From a candidate division WOR-1 bacterium RIFOXYB2_FULL_42_35 (GTDB lineage Bacteria > Margulisbacteria > WOR-1 > O2-12-FULL-45-9), in the NCBI GenBank assembly GCA_001771545.1, contig MEUC01000008.1:1-63555 (forward strand): a stretch of 63,555 bases of DNA, written 5' to 3'. Shown here in pieces: positions 7,755 to 16,118 of this stretch (its first letter is position 1; each line of letters begins with the position of its first letter). Made by a program: the position numbers and the translations under genes. The notes beneath the pieces were generated by a model. That model made no database searches. It had not been told where the DNA came from and saw only the letters and a list, made by a program, of their open reading frames with translations.

Positions 7755-10685
7755 TTATATTGGACAAGGCTCCAACGTCCCTAATAATTCGCTGGCAATC
7801 TCATAGCTGTTCAGGCGCATTATGCTTTCTTCAGAACTGCCAAAGCTTAAAAAGTTCACACTGCCAAACCAAACAATGTGCTGGTCAATAATCGTAAACT
7901 TTTGATGGATCATGGGTTTGTGGATAACCTTGATTCCAAAGCGTTTCAATTGTTCAACATGGTCTTCAAATGCCTGCCGGTTTTCAGCCCTAAAATCCTG
8001 TGGCTGCCTGGTAACCACCGTAATATTTACGTTATTCGTTATTTTGGGAGACAAGAAATGCAACATCTGCGCCAGTCGTTTTTTTCTCATAAACGGGGAA
8101 ACCATAATGATTCCCTTGTTAGCCATTTCAAGGTCATTGCAAAACACGCCTAAAAAACTCTTGCCGTCAAAGATAGTATTAGTTTTCTCTAATTGCGTAT
8201 TCTCTGGTTTGGCTTTATAGCCTATCTGCGCGTAACCCTTGACCCTTTTATGGTACATTCGCTCCAGCATGGGAACATGTATATCAATATAATCATAAAT
8301 GAGCACTTCTTTTTTAGTTTCATAAAGACGGTGCAAACGTCCGGCATATTGGGCAATTGTCCCCCTCCAAGCAATCGGCATAACCAAAAACAGGGTATCT
8401 AATCGGGGATAATCAAAACCCTCTCCAACATATTTTCCTGTCGCCACAATAACCAAAGGAGCTTCTTGGGATAGGGAATCCAGCTTCTGCATCATTTCAC
8501 GCTTTTCTTTTTGCTTAGCGCTGCCAATAAGGCTAAAAACATTAGCACCTCCTTGCCTCAACTTTTCAGCCAATGTTTTTACATGTTCAGCTCTTTCAGT
8601 TAAAACCAACGGGGTTCTGCCGGCAGCCACACATTTTTGAATGTCATCAACAATTTGGCGGTTACGCAGTTCATCATCCGCAATTAAGCTGTAGATTTGC
8701 GTGATCGGCCAGTCTTTTTCGTCTTGCGAAAGCGGCTTTTTAAAACTGGTAAATTTGGGGATGATAAAATGATCAAATGGCCGTTTATCTGCTTGGGCTT
8801 TAGCATCTACCTTATAACGGATTGGGCCGCATTGCATAAAAATAATCGGATGATGGCCATCCTGCCGGGCAGGGGTTGCGGTCAGCCCATACACATGTTT
8901 TGCCATGACTGCCTTTAAGATTTTTTCAAAACTATAAGCCGGTACATGGTGGCACTCATCCACAATTACCAGGCCATAATCTTTAACCAGGTCTTTTACC
9001 CCTTGTCCGTTAATAACTGATTGCATAATGGCAATATCAACTATGCCAGACAAGGTGTTTTTCCCTCCACCCAACTGCCCAATAATGGAACGTTTCTTTT
9101 TACGTCCTCTCTTCTGGAGCGGTGGTTTAGGCATTGGCTCATTAATAACCAAAAATCGAAGCAGCGTCTTTTGCCACTGCATTAGCAGTGCCTGGGTATG
9201 CACTAGGATAAGCGTGTTTGTTTTTCGGCGGGCGATTAAACCGGCTGCAATAACTGTCTTGCCAAAAGCGGTTGTTGCTGACAGCACTCCCAGGTCATAC
9301 TTAAGCAAAGCCCTGGCAGCCGGTTTCTGATCAGCATTCAACTGGCCGCTAAACTTAACTTTAATAGGTTTACCTGGATTGGTCTTATCATCAAGGCGAT
9401 AAGTGACATTTGCTTCGTCCAGCAAACGTTTCAGTTCATCTTCACAACCACGAGGAATGCCCAAGTATTTCTCCGTTTCATCAAGGGTAAAGATAATCCT
9501 TGGTTTATCATAGGTCGGCAATCGCAAGGCTTGGGACTTATAAAACTCGGGATTTTTAAAGGCAGCTAATCGTTTAATTCTGGTTAGAACTTTCTGCGAA
9601 AGGCCTGTCTTTTCCAAATAAAGCATATTGGCTTTTACTATATCCACAGTATCCGGAAAATCAGCTTTCCCCAATGTTAGTCCAGGTTTTCTCTTTTCCC
9701 AAGGTTTTGTTTCTTCTTCAGCCTCCACTAAAATGCCAAGCTCATCATTCTTGCTTAAGGCGCCAATTTTTTCTTGGACTTTAGCCGCTGATATCTTCTT
9801 AATCGCAGACAAATAAGCCCACTGATCAGGATAAGGGATAAAATTCTGATCAATAAAAACGCTGTTGCCGCACTTGCGGGCTTGCCCTTGCAGAGGCAGA
9901 GCAATTAAATTACCAAACCCGCCTGTAGGCATTAGGTCCTGGCTGGGGAACAAACGATCATAAGACCTGAAGCTGATTTCATGGTGGCTATTCATGGCAG
10001 AAGTCAGCAAAGCACTTCCCAATTTACGAGCCATAGCCGCTGGAATCGGCTCTTCAAAAAAGATCCAGACATGAGCACCTTCACCTGAACGAGACCGTTC
10101 AACAGAAATGGATATATCGGCATTTAGGCAAGCCAACCTAAAAGCAGCAATGTCTTTTTGCCAGCCGGTATCATCAAAATCAATAGCCAAAAAATGGCAG
10201 TTTTCGTCCTTTAACAACGGGTATACGCCAAGCACATCTTTGCCTTGGCTGTGCGCTCCCTTTAAATGAGCCTCAATTGCAGATTCATTAAGGCTGGAAA
10301 ACTTACGGTTAGGACAACGCGCACAACGATACCTTTTTTTATCGCATAAGTTAGGCAACCACTCATGCTCACAAACCGGCTGATAACCGCTCTTTTTAGT
10401 AGCTCCGCTATACCAGCGCCTAGCATAAACATCTTCCCTGCCTTTAAACAATGACATGAATAATGTAATCTTTTCTGCAGGGGAACTGTTATTGTTAATT
10501 CTAGGAGATGGTGCGGAGTCGGATATTTTAATTGGAATACTTTGCCCACAAGAATCATAGAGTTGCAAAGGCAAATCCAACTGCTGGCGCAGTTTTGCAT
10601 TCTCTGTTCTCAACGCGTCATTTTCTTTTTCAAGTGCCTTGTAAGCAAACAAAAGATCTTTGTAGTTTTCGTAGTCGTAGTTCAT
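7755..10685 (-). CDS. TOTE-type primase-helicase-PLD nuclease fusion
   Basis: A 976-aa multidomain protein. Residues 1-36 form a coiled coil. A zinc knuckle (C105, C114, C121, C124) opens an archaeo-eukaryotic primase domain with the metal motif IDFDD near 168-172, the SRSGEGAHVW nucleotide-binding loop near 198-207, and DRLFPSQD then GGFGNLIALPL near 243-264, which I associate with the primase of TOTE conflict systems. An SF2 helicase follows (Walker A ATTAFGKT 470-477, DECH box 576-579, and a C-terminal lobe with GKYVGEGFDYP). The last 130 residues carry a phospholipase-D-type nuclease half-site (H927-x-K929, D934). The parts suggest priming, unwinding and cutting of invading nucleic acid. 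It begins 35 bp after the SNF2 gene, in one operon with it. The defence role is inferred from architecture and context. Confidence 0.85.
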   Translation of the reverse strand: MNYDYENYKDLLFAYKALEKENDALRTENAKLRQQLDLPLQLYDSCGQSIPIKISDSAPSPRINNNSSPAEKITLFMSLFKGREDVYARRWYSGATKKSGYQPVCEHEWLPNLCDKKRYRCARCPNRKFSSLNESAIEAHLKGAHSQGKDVLGVYPLLKDENCHFLAIDFDDTGWQKDIAAFRLACLNADISISVERSRSGEGAHVWIFFEEPIPAAMARKLGSALLTSAMNSHHEISFRSYDRLFPSQDLMPTGGFGNLIALPLQGQARKCGNSVFIDQNFIPYPDQWAYLSAIKKISAAKVQEKIGALSKNDELGILVEAEEETKPWEKRKPGLTLGKADFPDTVDIVKANMLYLEKTGLSQKVLTRIKRLAAFKNPEFYKSQALRLPTYDKPRIIFTLDETEKYLGIPRGCEDELKRLLDEANVTYRLDDKTNPGKPIKVKFSGQLNADQKPAARALLKYDLGVLSATTAFGKTVIAAGLIARRKTNTLILVHTQALLMQWQKTLLRFLVINEPMPKPPLQKRGRKKKRSIIGQLGGGKNTLSGIVDIAIMQSVINGQGVKDLVKDYGLVIVDECHHVPAYSFEKILKAVMAKHVYGLTATPARQDGHHPIIFMQCGPIRYKVDAKAQADKRPFDHFIIPKFTSFKKPLSQDEKDWPITQIYSLIADDELRNRQIVDDIQKCVAAGRTPLVLTERAEHVKTLAEKLRQGGANVFSLIGSAKQKEKREMMQKLDSLSQEAPLVIVATGKYVGEGFDYPRLDTLFLVMPIAWRGTIAQYAGRLHRLYETKKEVLIYDYIDIHVPMLERMYHKRVKGYAQIGYKAKPENTQLEKTNTIFDGKSFLGVFCNDLEMANKGIIMVSPFMRKKRLAQMLHFLSPKITNNVNITVVTRQPQDFRAENRQAFEDHVEQLKRFGIKVIHKPMIHQKFTIIDQHIVWFGSVNFLSFGSSEESIMRLNSYEIASELLGTLEPCPI

Positions 10686-10720
10686 AAGGGTATTTCGTTT
10701 GGTTGTTTTGAATATTTCAG

Positions 10721-13117
10721 TTATTTTTTTAAAACATCAACTAGTGCGGTTAGAACAGAAGCTAGTTTGTTCGCCATTTCATTATCGGGGAGTGGAATTT
10801 TTACGCAGGATTTCCCACTGACTTTGTCTTTTTCGATAAAAGACGAAATAATGGATCTTTCGCCATTATTAACAGAGGCGGCAATGCCCAGCTTTTCCAG
10901 AAAATTCAACCCAGCGGTAAAAAGTTCCTGTATAGGCTCAACTTCCTTTAATTTCTCTTCCGGCCCTGCCTGCTCTGATTGCTTTTCCAGCCTTTGTTCA
11001 TCCTGGTTTAATACTGGCGCATGTGCTTCTCCCAAGGACGGCCTGACAATCTGTTCAATTGTCTTCATAAAGCGGGTAAATTTACTTTCTCCCATGAAGA
11101 CCTCATTTTGTCCGCCATCCAGGACACCTTCAAACATTGATTTCTTAAAACCGATCAAGCCCAGTAATCTTTCTTCGATTGTCCCAGCCGCAATAAAATT
11201 TACAACATTAACCGCTCTGGTCTGCCCCAGACGGTGGACCCTGCCAATCCGCTGCTCCAGCACGGCAGGATTCCACGGCAGATCAAGATTTACAACAATT
11301 GAAGCGCTTTGCAGGTTTAAGCCCACCCCGCCAGCATCCGTAGAGAGAAACACCCTGCTTTGGTCATCATTCCTGAATTTATCCAGCAAATCCTTACGTT
11401 TGTGGCTGGGCACGCCCCCGTGTAAGGACAAAAAACCTATTTTATGCTTTGTTAAACGCTGCGCTACCAGCCTTGTCATTCTCTCCCATTGGCTGAAAAC
11501 CACCACTTTTTCCTTGCTTTCCAGCGCTTCTCCCAAAAACTGCGTCAGCTCATCCAGCTTCGTGCCATAATTGGTGCTTTCATCCAGGATAAAAGTGGTA
11601 TTACAAACCATGCGCATGCAATTAAGCGCAGCCAGCAAGATCCGCCTTTCCTTTTCTGTTAAAAACTTATAACGCGCCCATTTATGAATCAAACGGCTGG
11701 CTGTTTTAGCATTCTCCTCGTGAATTTCCCATTGCTGCTCGGTGATTGGCACAAAGAAATTTTTATCCATTCTTCCTGGCAGTTGCGTCAAAACGTCTTT
11801 CTTGTTACGGCGGATTAAAATATCAGAGAGCGTTTCGCCAATCTGGTTTAAATTCCGGTAACCAACCACCTTCCCTTTTATATCCAACATTTGATGGTTG
11901 GCCAAAAACCTGAATAACGGCCCCAGTTTATAGCGATCAATGAATTGGACCACAGAATGTAATTCTTCCAAACGGTTCTCCAGCGGGGTGCCGGTTAGGA
12001 CAAGAGCATAAGTAGATGATATGTTTTTAACGCTTTGCGCTGTTTTAGTCTTCCAGTTTTTAATCCGTTGGGCTTCGTCCAAAATCACCATATCCGGCGT
12101 CCACCCGGCAATAAACCCAAGATCGCTGCGAATGGAATTATAAGAGACAATTTTATAAAACGATGGCGCCAGGTATTGTTCTTGCCTTTTAAAATATCCT
12201 CCTTCAATCACCCTGGTGGACCGATAAGCAAATTTCTTAATTTCTGCTTCCCATTGGTATTTCAAGGAAGTAGGGCAAATAATTAAGATTTTTTCAATGC
12301 CAAATTCTTTGGCCATTAATTCTACAGCGCCAATGGCCTGCACTGTTTTCCCCAATCCCATATCATCGGCGATAAGCGCGCGGCCAGCCGCAGCAGCAAA
12401 AAGAATGCCTTCCTTTTGGTAACAATACAATTTTGTTTTGACCAAATGATCAAACCGTTTACAATCCGGGCCATCAGGATATTTTTGGGCGATTAGCTGC
12501 TTTCTCCTACGATTGTCCCTGACATCAATAATAAAATCCAGGGCATCGTTATAACACCTAAAATCAGAATCAAATTTAATAGCCGCCTCCGCAAACTTTT
12601 CAAAGCGGTCAAAGGCTTCTGGCAATAATATCCTGTTTTCATCAAAATATTGGGCTGCTAAGGCGCTGATTTCCCTGATCTTTACTGCCCCAATTCTTAA
12701 AATTACTTTCCTTTCCGCGCCATACTTTAAAAAAACCGAAGAATAAGGCTGGACAAACCCTTGCCTTAATAATTGTTTTGCGTTTTTTTGTTTTTTTAGT
12801 TTATGGAGGGTGAATTCAATATGCTTGCAGGTTCCAAGGGTATTAACGGCAAAATCGGGACAGGAACAAAAATTTAGCCCTTCCTCTTCGCTGCGGATAG
12901 CAACTTTATAAGTCTTTTTGCTCTGCGGATTAGTGACTTCAAAATCAGAAAAGATGGGATGCGAACCAGTATTTTTGAGCCTAAATTTTTGCTGTTGTCC
13001 AAACTGGCGGCGTAAGGCCTTTTGCCATTCCTCATAAGTCAGGTGCGTTGGTTTATGGTAATAAGGAATTTCTTGTTTGGTTTGATTCTTTTGCTCCTTT
13101 TGCTTAGTTATGACCAT
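10721..13117 (-). CDS. SWIM-domain SNF2-family helicase
   Basis: A 798-aa SWI2/SNF2 ATPase of the RapA/HepA type. The N-terminus holds a SWIM zinc finger (C84-x-C86 ... C97-x-H99), used for nucleic-acid or protein contact. The motor follows: Walker A DDMGLGKT at 251-258, DEAQ box at 347-350, a TGTPLENRL motif III region, and the C-lobe with STDAGGVGLNLQSA and RIGRVHRLGQ. SNF2 motors translocate on double-stranded DNA and remodel bound proteins; many bacterial copies sit in defence islands. It is the first gene of a two-gene operon with the primase-helicase-PLD protein, and a broken IS200 copy lies just upstream. A housekeeping role like RapA is possible, but the operon partner argues for conflict function. 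Confidence 0.9.
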   Translation of the reverse strand: MVITKQKEQKNQTKQEIPYYHKPTHLTYEEWQKALRRQFGQQQKFRLKNTGSHPIFSDFEVTNPQSKKTYKVAIRSEEEGLNFCSCPDFAVNTLGTCKHIEFTLHKLKKQKNAKQLLRQGFVQPYSSVFLKYGAERKVILRIGAVKIREISALAAQYFDENRILLPEAFDRFEKFAEAAIKFDSDFRCYNDALDFIIDVRDNRRRKQLIAQKYPDGPDCKRFDHLVKTKLYCYQKEGILFAAAAGRALIADDMGLGKTVQAIGAVELMAKEFGIEKILIICPTSLKYQWEAEIKKFAYRSTRVIEGGYFKRQEQYLAPSFYKIVSYNSIRSDLGFIAGWTPDMVILDEAQRIKNWKTKTAQSVKNISSTYALVLTGTPLENRLEELHSVVQFIDRYKLGPLFRFLANHQMLDIKGKVVGYRNLNQIGETLSDILIRRNKKDVLTQLPGRMDKNFFVPITEQQWEIHEENAKTASRLIHKWARYKFLTEKERRILLAALNCMRMVCNTTFILDESTNYGTKLDELTQFLGEALESKEKVVVFSQWERMTRLVAQRLTKHKIGFLSLHGGVPSHKRKDLLDKFRNDDQSRVFLSTDAGGVGLNLQSASIVVNLDLPWNPAVLEQRIGRVHRLGQTRAVNVVNFIAAGTIEERLLGLIGFKKSMFEGVLDGGQNEVFMGESKFTRFMKTIEQIVRPSLGEAHAPVLNQDEQRLEKQSEQAGPEEKLKEVEPIQELFTAGLNFLEKLGIAASVNNGERSIISSFIEKDKVSGKSCVKIPLPDNEMANKLASVLTALVDVLKK

Positions 13118-13134
13118 ATTTTTTTACTCAACTA

Positions 13135-13154
13135 CTACCGACTAAAGTCGGTAG
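13135..13154. repeat. IS200/IS605-type end hairpin
   Basis: Perfect 8-bp stem CTACCGAC/GTCGGTAG with a TAAA loop, overlapping the end of the broken transposase frame. Subterminal hairpins like this are what IS200/IS605 TnpA recognises at element ends. A TCGCCT/AGGCGA palindrome at 13426-13439 could be the other end. Confidence 0.6.
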
Positions 13155-13408
13155 GTTGATTTCTCCCCACGACTAAAGTCTCCCATGCCTTCCACCACCG
13201 CATCCTCGACACTAAAATCTTCGCTTACGGGTTCCCGCCCCTGACTCTCAATGTACTGCATGATTACCTCATCCGTCACGTTCCCAGAACTCACCACAAA
13301 ATAGCCCCTCCCCGCAGAATTACTTTTCGGTATTTCGTGATCCAAACAAAGTGCATTTTTATGTCGTGAATCGTATGAGTCCCTGTTCGGTAATTTTTCA
13401 TGCTTCAC
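13142..13408 (-). pseudogene. tnpA: IS200-family transposase TnpA, internally deleted and frameshifted
   Basis: Two frames each carry a part of an IS200 Y1 transposase. In the frame offset from the 88-aa ORF, the segment around 13313-13390 encodes MHFVWITKYRKVILRG, the family N-terminus. The 88-aa ORF then gives GRGYFVVSSGNVTDEV and IMQYIESQG, the family C-terminus with the catalytic tyrosine helix. The roughly 80-90 residues between, including the HUH histidine motif, are missing, so this cannot be active. Intact TnpA is about 130-150 aa. The end hairpins remain, so it could in principle still be moved in trans by an intact copy elsewhere. Confidence 0.8.
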
Positions 13409-13547
13409 AGCATACTAAAGTCTTCGCCTAAAGGCGAGGGATATACACCCGACCCGAGTGTGACATTATACTTTACGGGACTCTCTTACGCAATATCACG
13501 CAAAATAAAATTAAAAGAAAAGTAACTATTGTATGTAAAGACAAAAT

Positions 13548-13658
13548 ATGAAGAAAGAAAAAATTGATAAAATCACCCAATATTGGGCTACACATGCCGC
13601 TTATGACCTAGAAACAGCCAGCGCTCTTTTTAAGAGCAGCCGCTATTTATATGCCTAA
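13548..13658 (+). pseudogene. Truncated HEPN-domain protein remnant
   Basis: The frame opens with ATG and encodes 36 residues, including QYWATHAAYDLETASALF and SRYLYA, the first two helices of a HEPN domain. It then stops with TAA where the second half, including the RX4-6H motif, should follow. A few bases later a different frame gives KKTIDDYLKAISRIF, which resembles the start of a MNT nucleotidyltransferase. It is likely a decayed HEPN-MNT pair, in contrast to the intact pair at 47236-47941. Confidence 0.5.
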
Positions 13659-13714
13659 AAACAATGGTCTAAAAAAACAATTGACGATTACCTCAAAGCC
13701 ATCTCCCGAATATT

Positions 13715-13734
13715 CCCCACACTTCGGTGTGGGG
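13715..13734. repeat. TTCG-loop hairpin downstream of dxs
   Basis: An 8-bp perfect GC-rich stem (CCCCACAC with GTGTGGGG) closed by a TTCG tetraloop. It lies 23 bp beyond the dxs stop on the minus strand. No T-run follows, so it is not a standard terminator, but it could stabilise the dxs mRNA end or be a transposon end. Confidence 0.6.
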
Positions 13735-13756
13735 TGGCAACAAAACAATCAAAAAG

Positions 13757-15670
13757 CTACTTAATCGCCCGATAAATTTTTTCCGTGGTCAGGCCGCAAA
13801 TATCCAACAACTCGGCTCGCGTGCCTTGCTCAATAAATTTATCTGGTATGCCCAAGCGTTGCACAGGCAAATCAATTCCTTCAGAGGAAAATAACTCCAG
13901 TATTGCCGACCCAAAGCCCCCCTCAAGAACCCCTTCTTCAATCGTCACAACTTTATCAACAGACTTAACTGTATTTAAAATCAAATCGTTGTCTAAAGGC
14001 TTCACATAACGAGCATTAATAACTGTTGCCGCAATGCCATCCTTAAGCAAAAACTTAGCCGCCTCTTTAGCCGGATAAACCATTGAGCCTACCGAAATAA
14101 TACAAATTTTTGAGCTTTGATCTTGGATCTTGTGATCTGTTTTGATCTTTGAAACTTGAACTTGGGATTTATAAACAATTTCCCCTTTCCCAATCTCTAA
14201 GGGCTCAATTTGTTCACTAAGCTCCATACCTGGCCCTCTCCCCCTCGGGTATCGCACCGCTATCGGCCCATGATGATTCACTGCTGTAGCCAACATATTC
14301 TGCAGCTCATTCTCATCTTTTGGCGCCATCACCACCATATTAGGCAGAGAACGTAAAAAAGCTAAATCAAAAACACCATGATGGGTGGGGCCATCTTCAC
14401 CAACCAAGCCAGCCCGGTCCAAACAAAAAACCACCGGCAAATTCTGCAAACAAACATCATGAATAATCTGATCATAAGCCCGCTGCATAAAACTGGAATA
14501 GATGGCCACCACCGGCCTAAAACCGGAAATGGCTAGCCCAGCAGAAAAAGTTACGGCATGCTCTTCGGCAATGCCCACATCAAAAAACCGCTGGGGAAAC
14601 TTTTTAGCAAAATTCTCTAAGCCAGTGCCATCAACCATTGCGGCTGTTACAGCAATTATCTTTTTGTTTTTTTCTGCCAACCTGGTAATGGTCTGTCCAA
14701 AGATCTTCGTATAGGTTAAGCCGGAACCATTTTTAGCCTGACCGGTCTTAATATCAAAGGGCCCCACTCCATGAAACCGACTGGGGGATTTTTCTGCCGG
14801 AGGGTAACCCCGGCCCTTTTTGGTATGAATATGAATCAGTACCGGCCCCTTGATTTCCCTGGCATGGTGCAGGGTACTCATAATTAGAGGAATATTGTGA
14901 CCATCGATAGGACCAAAATATTTAAACCCCAATTCCTCAAACATGACATCAACCTTAAAACTAACCACAATATGTTTGGTGCGGTCTTTTAATTTCTTGG
15001 CCGCTTCAAAAAGCGACGTGCCAACCTTAGGGATTTTTTTTACCAGTTTTTCAATCCGGTTTCTTAGCTCAATATAAACATCACTGGTAGCAACTTGAGT
15101 TAGATAATTGGACATCGCCCCAACGTTCTTGGAAATTGACATCTCGTTATCATTTAAAATCACAATAAAATTGGTTTTCAAGTTGGCAACATTATTAATC
15201 CCCTCGCTAGCTATGCCACCGGAAAGAGAACCATCGCCAATCACCGCTATAACCGAAAAGTCTTCCCCTTTTAAATCTCGGGCTTTGACTATCCCCAAAG
15301 CGGCAGAAATCGAAGTGGAAGCATGGCCAGCCACAAAAGCGTCATGAGGACTTTCCGAGGGTTTGGGAAAGCCGGAAATCCCACCCAAGGTTCTCAAAGT
15401 GTGAAAATTATTTAGGCGGCCGGTCAGGATTTTGTGGGCATACGCTTGGTGGCCAACATCCCAAACAATCTTATCTTTGGGACTATCAAAACTGGCATGG
15501 AGGGCAACGGCTATTTCAACAGCACCTAAACTCGGGGCAACATGACCACCATTAACGGAAGTAACTGCAATGATTTTTTCTCTAACTTCGGCAGCTAATT
15601 GTTCCAGCTGCTTCCCGGAAAGTTCTTTTAATGTTTCGGGAAGTTTTATCTTATCTAATAAAGTAGACAT
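13757..15670 (-). CDS. dxs: 1-deoxy-D-xylulose-5-phosphate synthase
   Basis: Thiamine-diphosphate enzyme joining pyruvate and glyceraldehyde 3-phosphate, the first step of the MEP isoprenoid pathway. Residues 1-300 form the ThDP domain with GHQAY (H74), GDGSLSGG at 145-152 and the ND pair at 173-174. The transketolase pyrimidine domain with EEHAVTFSAG and the C-terminal domain follow. The 637-aa length is slightly long because of a low-complexity insert encoded at about 14109-14172 (SKIK and QDQSSK words), just before the ISVGSM strand. The same kind of peptide is inserted in ispD nearby. The gene overlaps the PAP2-family gene upstream by 20 bp, so it is last in the ispD operon. Confidence 0.97.
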   Translation of the reverse strand: MSTLLDKIKLPETLKELSGKQLEQLAAEVREKIIAVTSVNGGHVAPSLGAVEIAVALHASFDSPKDKIVWDVGHQAYAHKILTGRLNNFHTLRTLGGISGFPKPSESPHDAFVAGHASTSISAALGIVKARDLKGEDFSVIAVIGDGSLSGGIASEGINNVANLKTNFIVILNDNEMSISKNVGAMSNYLTQVATSDVYIELRNRIEKLVKKIPKVGTSLFEAAKKLKDRTKHIVVSFKVDVMFEELGFKYFGPIDGHNIPLIMSTLHHAREIKGPVLIHIHTKKGRGYPPAEKSPSRFHGVGPFDIKTGQAKNGSGLTYTKIFGQTITRLAEKNKKIIAVTAAMVDGTGLENFAKKFPQRFFDVGIAEEHAVTFSAGLAISGFRPVVAIYSSFMQRAYDQIIHDVCLQNLPVVFCLDRAGLVGEDGPTHHGVFDLAFLRSLPNMVVMAPKDENELQNMLATAVNHHGPIAVRYPRGRGPGMELSEQIEPLEIGKGEIVYKSQVQVSKIKTDHKIQDQSSKICIISVGSMVYPAKEAAKFLLKDGIAATVINARYVKPLDNDLILNTVKSVDKVVTIEEGVLEGGFGSAILELFSSEGIDLPVQRLGIPDKFIEQGTRAELLDICGLTTEKIYRAIK

Positions 15671-16118
15671 AGTAGGTTATTAATGTAACGATGACAGCCA
15701 AAAAAACTCCAGCAATTACCTCTATCACAGAGTGGCCTAAAATTTCTTTGAGTTTTTCCACTTTAACCTTGCCGGTAGAATAAATATCATCAACAATTTT
15801 ATTCAAAATTTCTGCTTGCTTACCAGCTGCCCGTCTCACCCCGGTAGCATCATACATAACTATTAAGGCAAAGACTGAACAAGCAGTAAAAAGCTGGTTT
15901 TGCATTCCAAGCGTCAAGGCAACAGACAAAGTTAAAGCGGTGACAGAGGCAGAGTGAGCCGAAGGCATCCCTCCAGCTTCAAAAAAATGCCAAATATTCC
16001 AATCATGATCTTTTAATCCATAAATCAAAACCTTGATCATTTGAGCCAGAAACCAGGCAATTATTACAGCAATCAGAGAGAAATTACTAAACACATGAAA
16101 CAACATTTCTTGGATCAT
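15651..16118 (-). CDS. Divergent PAP2-family membrane protein (DUF212, YuiD-like)
   Basis: A 155-aa integral membrane protein with four or five hydrophobic segments. The phosphatase-like motifs GGMPSAHSASVTAL (first loop) and DATGVRRAAGKQAEILN match the DUF212/YuiD family of divergent acid phosphatase-like proteins. Its genes overlap on both sides: ATGA with ispD upstream and 20 bp with dxs downstream. Sitting between two MEP-pathway genes, it may act on a prenyl diphosphate such as undecaprenyl or a related lipid phosphate. That substrate is inference from gene order. Confidence 0.85.
   Translation of the reverse strand: MIQEMLFHVFSNFSLIAVIIAWFLAQMIKVLIYGLKDHDWNIWHFFEAGGMPSAHSASVTALTLSVALTLGMQNQLFTACSVFALIVMYDATGVRRAAGKQAEILNKIVDDIYSTGKVKVEKLKEILGHSVIEVIAGVFLAVIVTLITYYVYFIR

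Larger units (their letters stand above)
13409..13756. other. Degraded accessory stretch between IS200 relic and dxs
   Basis: Nearly 350 bp with no intact gene. It holds a palindrome TCGCCT/AGGCGA at 13426-13439, probably an IS200 end, a truncated HEPN reading frame at 13548-13658, a short MNT-like remnant after it, and a CCCCACAC/GTGTGGGG hairpin with a TTCG loop at 13715-13734. The stretch looks like a graveyard of mobile and toxin-antitoxin sequence. Confidence 0.6.

Noticed and set aside
10542..11570. Long plus-strand reading frame of 342 codons
   Set aside because: It lies wholly opposite the SNF2 and primase-helicase genes. Its translation is serine- and cysteine-rich without domains, and the minus-strand genes carry clear motifs.
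7755..13117. A DISARM system, because of SNF2, helicase and PLD parts
   Set aside because: No DrmB-like (DUF1998) protein is present. The PLD is fused to a primase-helicase and is not a separate DrmC. The methyltransferase is far away in another operon.
13715..13734. Rho-independent terminator of dxs
   Set aside because: The stem is strong but lacks a following T-run on the dxs strand, so I list it only as a hairpin.
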